From: Streptomyces lienomycini
GTDB taxonomy: Bacteria > Actinomycetota > Actinomycetes > Streptomycetales > Streptomycetaceae
Assembly (NCBI RefSeq): GCF_027947595.1
Contig: NZ_CP116257.1
Location: 6,942,001-7,006,000 of the forward strand
DNA: 64,000 nucleotides
Reading direction: 5' to 3'
The number at the start of each line of letters is the position of its first letter. The first letter of the stretch is position 1. This document shows positions 44,226-52,839 of this stretch, piece by piece. A model generated the notes under the pieces. That model was given only the letters and a program-made list of their open reading frames with translations, was not told the DNA's origin and ran no database searches. A program made the position numbers and the translations under genes.

Positions 44226-45623
44226 ATGCGCACGAGCAGCACCATCCGGACACGCGGAACCGTCAAGAGGGCCACCAGGATCTCCGCCACGCTGGCCGCG
44301 GGAGCCCTCGCGCTCTCGCTCACGGCGTGCGGCGGCGGGGACGACGACGGGGGCGGGGACAAGGGCGGCGAGGCCGGCGGCGACAAGCAGCCGGCCTCCT
44401 CCGTCACCCTCCCGAAGCTCGACGGCGAGAGCCTGGAGGTCGCCGCCGTCTGGACCGGGACCGAGCAGGAGAACTTCAAGAAGGTCCTCGCCGAGTTCGA
44501 GAAGCGCACCGGCGCCAAGGTGACCTTCGTGCCCGCCCAGGACCCGATCATCAACTTCCTCGGCTCGAAGATCGCGGGCGGCGCCCCGCCGGACGTGGCG
44601 ATGCTGCCGCAGCCCGGCGCCATCAAGCAGGCCGTCGAGAAGGGCTGGGCCAAGCCGCTGGGCGCCGAGGCCGCCAAGGAACTCGGTGAGAACTACTCGC
44701 AGGGCTGGCAGGACATCGGCAAGGTCGACGGCAAGCAGTACGGCGTGTACTACAAGGCCGCCAACAAGTCCCTGATCTGGTACAACGCGCAGGTCTTCGA
44801 GAACGCGGGCGCCGCCGAACCGGGGACCTGGGACGAGTTGCTCACCACCGCCCAGACGATCTACGACTCCGGTGTCACACCGTTCTCGGTCGGCGGCGCG
44901 GACGGCTGGACCCTCACCGACTGGTTCGAGAACGTCTACCTCTCGCAGGCGGGCCCGGAGAAGTACGACCAACTCGCCCAGCACGAGATCAAGTGGACGG
45001 ACCCCTCCGTGAAGGAGGCCCTGACCACGCTCGCCCAGATCTGGGGCAAGAAGGACTTCGTCGCCGGCGGCGCGTCCGGCGCGCTCCAGACGGAGTTCCC
45101 GGCGTCGGTGACGCAGACGTTCACCGGCGGCGACCAGCCGAAGGCGGGCATGGTCTTCGAGGGCGACTTCGCCCAGGTCAACATCGGTGAGACCGACGCG
45201 AAGGTCGGCACGGACGCGAAGGTGTTCCCGTTCCCGGCCGTCGGCGGCACCGCGCCGGTGGTGTCCGGCGGCGACGCGGCCGTGATCCTGGAGGACTCCG
45301 AGGCGGCGCAGGCGCTGGCCACCTGGCTGGCCTCGCCGGACGCGGCGGCGATCCAGGCGAAGCTCGGCGGGTTCCTCTCGCCCAACAAGAGCATCGACTC
45401 CTCGGTGTACCCGAACGAGGTGCAGAAGAAGATCGCCGAGGCGCTGGTCGCGGCCGGGGACGACTTCCGCTTCGACATGTCGGACCAGGCCCCGCAGGCC
45501 TTCGGCGGCACCCCGGGCAAGGGCGAGTGGAAGACGCTGCAGGACTTCCTGAAGAACCCGAAGGACGTCGCGGGCGCCCAGGCGAAGCTGGAGGCGGACG
45601 CGGCCGCCGCCTACGGAGGCTGA
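44226..45623 (+). CDS. Sugar ABC transporter substrate-binding lipoprotein
   Basis: This 465-residue family 1 solute-binding protein starts with a signal peptide and lipobox (LAAGALALSLTAC), then a Gly/Asp linker. The body shows LEVAAVWTGTEQENFKKVLAEFEKRTGAKVTFVPAQDPIINFLGSKIAGGAPPDVAMLPQPG, typical of oligosaccharide-binding proteins, perhaps for alpha-glucosides, though the ligand is not certain. A GTG sits one codon upstream of the ATG. The two permease genes follow directly with gaps of 4 and minus 4 bases. No ATPase gene is present, as for operons served by MsiK. Confidence 0.9.
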   Translation: MRTSSTIRTRGTVKRATRISATLAAGALALSLTACGGGDDDGGGDKGGEAGGDKQPASSVTLPKLDGESLEVAAVWTGTEQENFKKVLAEFEKRTGAKVTFVPAQDPIINFLGSKIAGGAPPDVAMLPQPGAIKQAVEKGWAKPLGAEAAKELGENYSQGWQDIGKVDGKQYGVYYKAANKSLIWYNAQVFENAGAAEPGTWDELLTTAQTIYDSGVTPFSVGGADGWTLTDWFENVYLSQAGPEKYDQLAQHEIKWTDPSVKEALTTLAQIWGKKDFVAGGASGALQTEFPASVTQTFTGGDQPKAGMVFEGDFAQVNIGETDAKVGTDAKVFPFPAVGGTAPVVSGGDAAVILEDSEAAQALATWLASPDAAAIQAKLGGFLSPNKSIDSSVYPNEVQKKIAEALVAAGDDFRFDMSDQAPQAFGGTPGKGEWKTLQDFLKNPKDVAGAQAKLEADAAAAYGG

Positions 45624-45627
45624 CGCG

Positions 45628-47019
45628 ATGACGTCGGCCACGGCGGCGGGGACCCCACCGGACCCCGCCGCCCCCAAGACACCCAAGACACCCAGGACAC
45701 CCAGGACGCCCAAGTCACCCACGTCGCGCGGGAGCGTGACCGGCACCCGCGGGTCCGTGGCCGCGCTGTTCCTGCTGCCCGCCCTGGTGCTGCTCGGCGC
45801 GCTCGTGGTCTACCCGATCGGCTACTCGCTGATCCGCAGCTTCTACGACCAGTCCGGCGACTCCTTCGCCGGTTTCGACAACTACGAGGCGCTGTTCACC
45901 AACGACGGCATCCGCACCGCCCTGAAGAACAACATCATCTGGGTGGTGTTCGCGCCGACGGTCGCCACCGCCCTCGGTCTGATCTTCGCGGTGCTGACCG
46001 AACGCATCCGCTGGGGCACGGCGTTCAAGCTGGTCGTCTTCATGCCGATGGCGATCTCCATGCTCGCGGCGGGCATCATCTTCCGTCTGGTGTACGACCA
46101 GAACCCGGACAAGGGCGTCGCCAACGCGGTGTGGGTCGGGGTGCACGACACGTTCGCGGAGTCGTCGGCGTTCCCCAAGGCGCACCCGGGCCGTGACTCG
46201 CCGCTGGAGCCCGCCGGCGGCGGCGCGTTCATCACGAAACAGCCGGTCGGCCTCGGCACCCCGGTCGTCCTGCCCCTCGTGGGCGTCGCCCCCGACACGA
46301 TGCCGGACGGCGCGAGGAAGGCGGTGGCCGCCGAGCCCGAGGACGGCCGGGTCACCGGCACCACCTGGCAGGACTTCACCCGCGGCAAGGGCGTGGGGAA
46401 GCTGGGCGGCGTCGACGCGGCCGAACTGGGCTACGCCGGGATGAAGATCGAGGCGGTCAAGGACGGCGAGGTCGTCGCGACGGCCACGGCGGCCGGGGAC
46501 GGCACCTTCACGCTGCCCGCCGCGGCCGACGGGGCACTGCTCAGACTGCCCGCCGACAACTTCAAGGAGCCCTACAACGGCCTGAACTGGCTCGGCCCCT
46601 CCCTCGTCACCCCGGCGATCATCGGATCGTACGTGTGGATGTGGGCGGGCTTCGCGATGGTGCTGATCGCGGCGGGCCTGGCCGGGATGCCCCGGGAGCT
46701 CCTGGAGGCCGCCCGGGTGGACGGCGCCAACGAGTGGCAGGTCTTCAGACGGGTCACGGTGCCCCTGCTGGCACCGGTCCTCGCGGTCGTCGTCGTCACC
46801 CTGATGATCAACGTGCTGAAGGTCTTCGACCTGGTCTTCATCATCGCCCCGGGCTCCTCCCAGGACGACGCGAACGTGCTGGCCCTGGAGCTGTACCGCA
46901 AGGGCTTCGCCTCCGACCAGCCCGGCGTCGCCAGCGCCATCGCGGTGTTCCTGCTGCTCCTGGTCATCCCGGTGATGTGGTTCAACGTACGGCGACTCCG
47001 GCGGGAGGTGCGGCGATGA
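45628..47019 (+). CDS. Sugar ABC permease, MalF type, with large extracytoplasmic insertion
   Basis: This 463-residue permease is about 150 residues longer than typical. A Pro/Thr-rich tail (residues 8-33, repeated PKTP/PRTP) precedes helix 1. Three helices run to about residue 160, then an insertion (about 165-318) that contains a small beta-domain (YAGMKIEAVKDGEVVATATAAGDGTFTLPAAADGALLRLP) resembling a carboxypeptidase-regulatory or Ig-like fold. Three more helices follow with the EAA loop EAARVDGANEWQVFRRVTVPLLAP. The insert falls between helices 3 and 4, a different place from the P2 loop of E. coli MalF. It may help dock the binding protein. Confidence 0.88.
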   Translation: MTSATAAGTPPDPAAPKTPKTPRTPRTPKSPTSRGSVTGTRGSVAALFLLPALVLLGALVVYPIGYSLIRSFYDQSGDSFAGFDNYEALFTNDGIRTALKNNIIWVVFAPTVATALGLIFAVLTERIRWGTAFKLVVFMPMAISMLAAGIIFRLVYDQNPDKGVANAVWVGVHDTFAESSAFPKAHPGRDSPLEPAGGGAFITKQPVGLGTPVVLPLVGVAPDTMPDGARKAVAAEPEDGRVTGTTWQDFTRGKGVGKLGGVDAAELGYAGMKIEAVKDGEVVATATAAGDGTFTLPAAADGALLRLPADNFKEPYNGLNWLGPSLVTPAIIGSYVWMWAGFAMVLIAAGLAGMPRELLEAARVDGANEWQVFRRVTVPLLAPVLAVVVVTLMINVLKVFDLVFIIAPGSSQDDANVLALELYRKGFASDQPGVASAIAVFLLLLVIPVMWFNVRRLRREVRR

Positions 47020-47933
47020 CCGCGGACACGGGTGCCCTCACCCCGGCGGCCACCCAGCCGCCCGAGACCGTCGTCAAGGCCAGGCGGTCCCTCGGGTCCC
47101 GGCTCGCCGAGGCGGTCAGCGGCGGGCTCGTCCGGGTGTTCCTGATCGTGGTGGGCCTGTTCTGGCTGGTCCCGACGATCGGTCTGCTGCTGTCCTCGCT
47201 GCGCACACCCCGGGACATGGCGGCGAGCGGCTGGTGGGAGGTCTTCACCAAGCCGTCCCAGCTGACCTTCCAGAGCTACGAGGAACTGCTCAGGAACGGC
47301 GACATCACCTCGTCCCTCCTCAACACCGTGATGATCACGGTCCCGGCGACGGTCCTGGTCGTGGTCATCGGGTCGCTGGCCGGATACGCCTTCGCGTGGA
47401 TGGACTTCCCCGGCCGCGACTGGTGGTTCCTGGCGGTGGTCGGCCTGCTCGTCGTGCCGGTGCAGGTCGCGCTGATCCCGATCGCCGAACTCTTCGGCAA
47501 GATCGGCCTGTTCGGCTCGGTCGTCGGCGTGGTCCTCTTCCACACCGGCTTCGGTCTGCCCTTCGCGGTGTTCCTGCTGCGGAACTTCTTCGCGGAGATC
47601 CCGCGGGAGCTGCTGGAGGCCGCCCGCCTGGACGGAGCGGGTGAACTGCGGCTGTTCGCCCGGGTGGTGATGCCGCTCGGCGGTCCCGCGATCGCGAGCC
47701 TCGGCATCTTCCAGTTCCTGTGGGTGTGGAACGACATGCTGGTCGCGCTGATCTTCTCGGACTCCGGGAGCCAGCCGATCACGGTCGCCCTGCAGACCCA
47801 GGTACGGCAGTTCGGCAACAACATCGACGTACTGGCGCCGGGAGCGTTCATCTCCATGGTGATCCCGCTGGCCGTGTTCTTCGCGTTCCAGCGCCAGTTC
47901 GTCTCCGGCGTGATGGCGGGCGCTGTCAAGTAG
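47016..47933 (+). CDS. Sugar ABC transporter permease, MalG type
   Basis: This 305-residue six-helix subunit has the EAA loop ELLEAARLDGAGELRLFARVVMPLGGPA. The cytoplasmic N-terminus is followed by a first helix (GLVRVFLIVVGLFWLVPTIGLLLSSL). The ATG overlaps the previous stop (ATGA) with GGGAGG upstream, so it is coupled to the MalF-type partner. It is the last gene of the operon; a hairpin terminator follows. Confidence 0.92.
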   Translation: MTADTGALTPAATQPPETVVKARRSLGSRLAEAVSGGLVRVFLIVVGLFWLVPTIGLLLSSLRTPRDMAASGWWEVFTKPSQLTFQSYEELLRNGDITSSLLNTVMITVPATVLVVVIGSLAGYAFAWMDFPGRDWWFLAVVGLLVVPVQVALIPIAELFGKIGLFGSVVGVVLFHTGFGLPFAVFLLRNFFAEIPRELLEAARLDGAGELRLFARVVMPLGGPAIASLGIFQFLWVWNDMLVALIFSDSGSQPITVALQTQVRQFGNNIDVLAPGAFISMVIPLAVFFAFQRQFVSGVMAGAVK

Positions 47934-47952
47934 CCGATGCGGCAACACCCTT

Positions 47953-47987
47953 GAGAGGGGCGGTCCGGACACCGGGCCGTCCCTCTC
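47953..47987 (+). terminator. Terminator of the second sugar ABC operon
   Basis: GAGAGGGGCGGTCCGG and CCGGGCCGTCCCTCTC pair with two imperfect positions across a three-base loop, 20 bases after the permease stop. Confidence 0.75.
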
Positions 47988-48092
47988 ATCCGTACGGGTA
48001 CGGCGTCCCCCGAATGCCGCGGGGGCCGTAACCAAGTCGCTCCCCCGGCCGTTGCCGGGCCGAGCGCCCGCACCGACCCCGCCGACCCATGG

Positions 48093-50456
48093 ATGTCCCC
48101 CGTGCCCAGGTTCAGTGTCATCGTTCCCGCGTACCGGGTTCAGGCGTATCTGCACGCGTGCCTGGAGTCGGTGCTGGCCCAGTCGTACCCGGACTTCGAA
48201 CTGATCGTGGTCGACGACGGCTCGCCGGACGCCTGCGGCGCGATCGCCGACGAGTTCGCGGCCCTCGACCCGCGCGTCCGTGTCGTCCGCCTGCCGCGCA
48301 ACGAGGGCCTGGGCCCCGCCCGCAACGCGGGAATGGCACGCGCGGGCGGCGACTACCTGGTCTTCCTCGACGGCGACGACACCCTCACCCCGGGCGCGCT
48401 GCGGGCCGTGGCCGACCGGATCAAGGAGACCGGCGGCCCGGACGTCCTGGTCTACGACTACGCGCGCACGTACTGGACCGGCGAGACCGTCCGCAACCAG
48501 GCCGCCGCGCACCTCACCGAGCAGGGCCCGGCGCCGTTCCGGCTCACGGACCGGCCGGGGCTGCTGAAGCTGCTGATGGTGGCCTGGAACAAGGCGGTGC
48601 GCCGGGAGTTCGCCGAGCGCGAGGGCCTCACCTTCCCGCCGGGCTACTACGAGGACACCCCGTGGACGTACCCGGTCCTGATGACGGCGGGGTCCGTCGC
48701 CACCCTCGACCGGGTCTGCGTGCACTACCGGCAGCGCCGGCGCGGCAGCATCCTGGGCACGCCGAGCGAGCGCCACCTGGACGTCTTCGACCAGTACGAC
48801 CGCGTCTTCGCGTTCCTGGAGTCCCGCGAGTCCCGCCCCGGGACGCACCCCGACCCGGCCCGCTGGCGGCCCCTGCTGTACCGCCGGATGGCCGACCACC
48901 TGACGACGGTGTACACCCGCCCCGACCGCCTCCCGCGTTCCCTGCGCGCCGAGTTCCTGCGCCGGGCCCGCGTCCACTGCCGCCGCTACCGGGTCCCCGG
49001 CGCCCCCGCCCCGCTGCCCGTCCGGCTGCGCCACGCCCTGCTCCGCCTCGGCCTGCGCCGCACCTACGCGGCGCTGCGCCTCGCGTCGGCCCTGCGCCGC
49101 CGTACGGCGAACGGCACCACGGCGCTGCTGAACGCCGTCCGGGCCGGCGCCCTCCGCCTGCACTACCGGGTCCAGCGCTGCCTCCCGCTGCGCGCCGACC
49201 GTGCCGTCTTCGCCGTCGAGGGGAACCGGGGGTACGGCCGCGATCCGGGCGCGCTGGAGGAGGCGTTCCGCCGCCTCGCGCCGCACGTGCGCACGGCGTG
49301 GGCCGCCGACCCCGCGCACCACCACACCGTCCCGCCCGGCACCCGGCGCCTGACCCCCGGCACGGCCGCCCACTGGACGGCCCTGGCCCGCTCCCGCTAC
49401 CTGGTGCGCGACTCGGCCTTCGACCCGGGGCTGCTCAGGCGCCGTGGCCAGGTCCTGGTGCAGACGCAGGCCGGGACGCCCCTGAAGCACATGGGCCTGG
49501 ACCTCCAGGAGCGCCCGGCGGCCGCCCACGGCACCGACTTCGCCCGGCTGCTGCGCGACGTCGACTCCTGGGACCACGTGGTCTCCGCCAACCGCCACTC
49601 CACCCTGACCTGGGAACGCGTCCACCCCGGCGACTGGACCACCCTGGAGTACGGCCAGCCGCGCACCGACGTCCTCCAGCGGGCGACGGCCGCCGACGTG
49701 GCCCGGCTGCGCGAGACCCTCGGCATCCCCGAGGGCACGGTCGCGATCCTGTACGCGCCCACCCACCGCGACTACCGGCGCACCCAGCGCGCCGCCCTGG
49801 ACCTGGAGCGTGTCGTGCGCCGCCTCGGCCCGCGCTTCATGGTGCTGGCCCGCGCCCACCCCCGCCACGGCGGCCCCCTCGCGGCGTCCGGCGGCCGGGT
49901 CCTCGACGTCGGCGACCATCCGCACGTGGAGTCGCTGTGCCTGGCCTCGGACGCCCTGGTCACCGACTACTCGTCCCTGATGTTCGACTACGCGGGCCTG
50001 GACCGCCCGGTCGTGATCCACGCGGCCGAGCCCGAGGCGTACGAGGCGGCCCGCGGCACCTACTTCGACCTGCGCTCCTTCCCGCCGGGCGCGATCGCGC
50101 GGGACGAGGACGAACTGATCGCGGTGTTCGCGGGCGGCGACTGGCACGGCGCCCGGGCCGCCCGGCTCAGGGCCGCCTTCCGCGAGCGGTTCTGCCCGTA
50201 CGACGACGGCCGCGCCGCCGACCGCGTCGTGCGCCGGGTCGTCCTGGGCGAGACGGACCTCCCGCCCGTCGTACCGCTCGCCGCGCGCCGCCCCGCGCCC
50301 TCGGCCGCCTCCCTGGGCCCCGTCGCCCCGCTTCCGTCCGCCGTGCCCGCCCTCCGGGCGGACGACGCGAACGCGGCGACAGGAGACCCGGCGCGTGCCC
50401 CGCTGACCACGGTGCCGCAACCCGCGGGCCCCCGCACCGTCACCGACAGCCTCTGA
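48093..50456 (+). CDS. GT2 glycosyltransferase / CDP-glycerol-type glycerophosphotransferase fusion (1)
   Basis: This 787-residue protein has an N-terminal GT2 domain (PRFSVIVPAYRVQAYLHACLESVLAQSYPDFELIVVDDGSPD, then LVFLDGDDTLTPGA) and a C-terminal TagF-like domain from about 400, with VQTQAGTPLKHMG, LYAPTHRDYR, LARAHP and VTDYSSLMFDYAGLDRPVV. Such fusions build poly(polyol-phosphate) wall polymers by adding sugars and glycerol-phosphate or similar units from CDP precursors at the inner membrane face. The C-terminal 60 residues are low-complexity. ATG 48093 is used; GTG 48102 (VPRFSVI) matches the starts of the two paralogues downstream, and neither has a strong ribosome site. Confidence 0.88.
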   Translation: MSPVPRFSVIVPAYRVQAYLHACLESVLAQSYPDFELIVVDDGSPDACGAIADEFAALDPRVRVVRLPRNEGLGPARNAGMARAGGDYLVFLDGDDTLTPGALRAVADRIKETGGPDVLVYDYARTYWTGETVRNQAAAHLTEQGPAPFRLTDRPGLLKLLMVAWNKAVRREFAEREGLTFPPGYYEDTPWTYPVLMTAGSVATLDRVCVHYRQRRRGSILGTPSERHLDVFDQYDRVFAFLESRESRPGTHPDPARWRPLLYRRMADHLTTVYTRPDRLPRSLRAEFLRRARVHCRRYRVPGAPAPLPVRLRHALLRLGLRRTYAALRLASALRRRTANGTTALLNAVRAGALRLHYRVQRCLPLRADRAVFAVEGNRGYGRDPGALEEAFRRLAPHVRTAWAADPAHHHTVPPGTRRLTPGTAAHWTALARSRYLVRDSAFDPGLLRRRGQVLVQTQAGTPLKHMGLDLQERPAAAHGTDFARLLRDVDSWDHVVSANRHSTLTWERVHPGDWTTLEYGQPRTDVLQRATAADVARLRETLGIPEGTVAILYAPTHRDYRRTQRAALDLERVVRRLGPRFMVLARAHPRHGGPLAASGGRVLDVGDHPHVESLCLASDALVTDYSSLMFDYAGLDRPVVIHAAEPEAYEAARGTYFDLRSFPPGAIARDEDELIAVFAGGDWHGARAARLRAAFRERFCPYDDGRAADRVVRRVVLGETDLPPVVPLAARRPAPSAASLGPVAPLPSAVPALRADDANAATGDPARAPLTTVPQPAGPRTVTDSL

Positions 50457-50482
50457 CCGCCGTTTGCCCACTGGGAGTCCGC

Positions 50483-50599
50483 ATGCCCCGCAGTTCGTCG
50501 CGGCCCACCCCGACCCGGCCGTCCACGCGGCGGCCGACGGGGCGGCCGGGCCGCCGGCCCGGCCTGCGGGGGACTCCCGTCGGACCGGGACAGGTCTGA
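50483..50599 (+). CDS. Possible 38-residue basic protein
   Basis: An ATG with GGGAG five bases upstream opens a frame of 38 codons (MPRSSSRPTPTRPSTRRPTG...), very rich in Arg and Pro, between the first two glycosyltransferase genes. The first residues MPR and the spacing echo the neighbouring gene starts, so it may be a gene-start remnant or a small leader. GC-rich random frames of this size are common, so confidence is low. Confidence 0.25.
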   Translation: MPRSSSRPTPTRPSTRRPTGRPGRRPGLRGTPVGPGQV

Positions 50600-50624
50600 C
50601 CAGGACTTCGAGAGAAAGAGCAGT

Positions 50625-52832
50625 ATGCCCCGCTTCAGCATCATCGTCCCGTCCCATGGGGTCGCGGGGCGGCTCTCCCCGGCACTGGACTCGGTCCTCG
50701 CCCAGTCCTTCGGCGACTTCGAGCTGATCCCGGTCTGCGACGGCCCGGACTCCACCGCGGCGGGCGTCGCCGCGGAGCACGCCGAGCGGGACTCGCGGGT
50801 GACGCCCGTGCACTCACCGCCGTCGGCCGGTCTCGCCGGGGCGCGCAACACCGGGATGCGGGCGGCGACCGGCGCCTACCTGCTGTTCCTCGACGGCGAC
50901 GACGTGCTCGTGCCGGGCGCGCTGACGGCCCTGGACGCGCGGCTGGCGGACACCGGCGGCGTGGACGTGCTGTACTTCGAGCACGAGCGGGTGCCCTGGT
51001 GGGAGGGCGAGGCCACCAATCCGGCCGCCCCGCTGCTGGCGAAGGCACCGGACGGCGCCTTCTCCCCCGGCCGCGCCCCGCACCTCACCGGCGTGCACCT
51101 GCCCGCGTGGAGCGCGGTCCACCGCCGTACCTTCCTCACCGAGCGCCGGCTGGAGTTCCCCGGCGGGCACTTCACGGACGTCGGCTTCGGCGCACTGGTG
51201 GCGGCGCGCGCCGAGCGGGTGGCGGTGCTGCGGTCCGTGGTCGTCCGGCATCTGGTGCGGCGCCAGGGCAGCCGGCTGAACCTGCCGGGCGAGCACCACG
51301 CGGAACTGCTCGACCAGGCGGAGCTGGCGCTGACCCACGCCGCCGAGCACGGGCTGCCGGCCGAGCGGCGCGGCCCGCTGTTCGAGCAGCTGTTCGCCGC
51401 GGTCCTGAAGACGGCCACCCATCCCCGGCGCCTGACGCGCCGGGGGCGCCGTGCCTTCTACCGCCGGGCGAGCCGCCTGTACCGGCGCCACCGCCCCGCC
51501 GGGTTCCGGCCGCCGGGCGGACGGCTGGGCGTGCAGCACCGGCTGCTGGCGTCGGGGTCGTACACCGGATTCCGCGCCCTGCGCGCCGCCAACCGGGCCG
51601 CGACCGGCGTACTGCGGCGCCTGCCGTGGCCCCGGGGGCTGCGCACCCGCCTGCGATACCGCCGCCACCTGCGCCGCCCGCTGGATCCCCACCTCGTCGT
51701 GTACTGCGCCTACTGGGGCCGCGGCTACGCCTGCAACCCGGCCGCGATCCACGCCAAGGCCCGCGAACTCGCCCCGCACCTGCGGTCGGTGTTCCTGGTC
51801 GAGCCGGACCAGGCGCACACGGTCCCGGCGGGTGTCGAGCACGCCGTCATCGGCGGCCGGCGCTACTGGGAGGTGCTGGCCCGTGCCACGTACCTGGTGA
51901 ACAACGCCAACTTCGCCGAGGGGGTCGTCAAGCGCCCCGGCAGCGTGCACCTGCAGACGCAGCACGGCACGCCGCTGAAGACGATGGGCGTGGACCAGTC
52001 GACGTACCCGGTGGTGGCGGCGGCCAGCGGCAGCTTCACCAAGCTTCTTGGCCGGGTGGACCGCTGGGACTACAACCTGTCCGCCAACCGGCACTCCACC
52101 CAGATGTGGGAGCGCGCCTTCCCCGGCTCCTACGAGCACCTGGAGTACGGCTATCCCCGCAACGACGTCTACTGCACGGCGAGCGCCGAGGACGTGGCCC
52201 GCGTCCGGCGTGAACTGGGCGTGCCGGAGGGGAAGACGGCCGTCCTGTACGCGCCGACGCACCGGGACTGGGAGACCGGCTCCGGCGCGGGCGGACCGGA
52301 CCTGGAGGCGTTCTGCGAGGCGGCCGGCGAGGACGTGGTGGTGCTGCTGCGCGCCCACTACTTCTACGACCGGGGAGGGAAGCGGGCCCGCACCGGCCGG
52401 ATCATCGACGTGACCGCGCACCGCTCCTCCGAGGACGTGTGCCTGGCCGCGGACGTGCTGGTCACCGACTACTCGTCCATCATGTTCGACTACGCCAACC
52501 TGGACCGCCCGATCGTCGTGTACGCCGACGACTGGGACGTCTACCGGGAGACCCGCGGCGTCTACTTCGACCTGATGGCGGCGCCGCCGGGGCCGGTGGC
52601 GCGGACGCCGGAGGAGCTGGCCCGCGTCTTCCGCGACGGCACGTACGCGGGCCCCGAGGCGGCGGCGCTGCGGGCGGCGTTCCGGGAGCGGTTCTGCGAG
52701 TTCGACGACGGCCGGGCCGCCGAGCGCGTCGTGCGCCGGGTGCTGCTCGGCGAGCCGCCCGAGGCGCTGCCGCCCGTGGTCCCGCTCGCGAAGCGCGTCC
52801 CGGCCCCCGCCGCCACCCTCGTAAGGAGCTGA
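50625..52832 (+). CDS. GT2 glycosyltransferase / CDP-glycerol-type glycerophosphotransferase fusion (2)
   Basis: This 735-residue paralogue of the preceding large gene has the same layout: GT2 domain MPRFSIIVPSHGVAGRLSPALDSVLAQSFGDFELIPVCDGPD with LLFLDGDDVL, and a TagF-like domain from about 340 (LVVYCAYWGRGYACNPAAIHAKARELAPHL, LQTQHGTPLKTMG, LYAPTHRDWE, VTDYSSIMFDYANLDRPIV). In the GT2 domain the usual DDGS is CDGP, which may alter nucleotide-sugar binding. ATG 50625 has a GAGAAAGAG site. The next gene starts eight bases after its stop. Confidence 0.88.
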   Translation: MPRFSIIVPSHGVAGRLSPALDSVLAQSFGDFELIPVCDGPDSTAAGVAAEHAERDSRVTPVHSPPSAGLAGARNTGMRAATGAYLLFLDGDDVLVPGALTALDARLADTGGVDVLYFEHERVPWWEGEATNPAAPLLAKAPDGAFSPGRAPHLTGVHLPAWSAVHRRTFLTERRLEFPGGHFTDVGFGALVAARAERVAVLRSVVVRHLVRRQGSRLNLPGEHHAELLDQAELALTHAAEHGLPAERRGPLFEQLFAAVLKTATHPRRLTRRGRRAFYRRASRLYRRHRPAGFRPPGGRLGVQHRLLASGSYTGFRALRAANRAATGVLRRLPWPRGLRTRLRYRRHLRRPLDPHLVVYCAYWGRGYACNPAAIHAKARELAPHLRSVFLVEPDQAHTVPAGVEHAVIGGRRYWEVLARATYLVNNANFAEGVVKRPGSVHLQTQHGTPLKTMGVDQSTYPVVAAASGSFTKLLGRVDRWDYNLSANRHSTQMWERAFPGSYEHLEYGYPRNDVYCTASAEDVARVRRELGVPEGKTAVLYAPTHRDWETGSGAGGPDLEAFCEAAGEDVVVLLRAHYFYDRGGKRARTGRIIDVTAHRSSEDVCLAADVLVTDYSSIMFDYANLDRPIVVYADDWDVYRETRGVYFDLMAAPPGPVARTPEELARVFRDGTYAGPEAAALRAAFRERFCEFDDGRAAERVVRRVLLGEPPEALPPVVPLAKRVPAPAATLVRS

Positions 52833-52839
52833 CCCCGCC

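Noticed and set aside
46572..50813. Minus-strand open frame of about 1400 codons across the permease and glycosyltransferase genes
   Set aside because: It spans several well-supported plus-strand genes and their intergenic terminator, with Arg/His/Gly-rich random composition.
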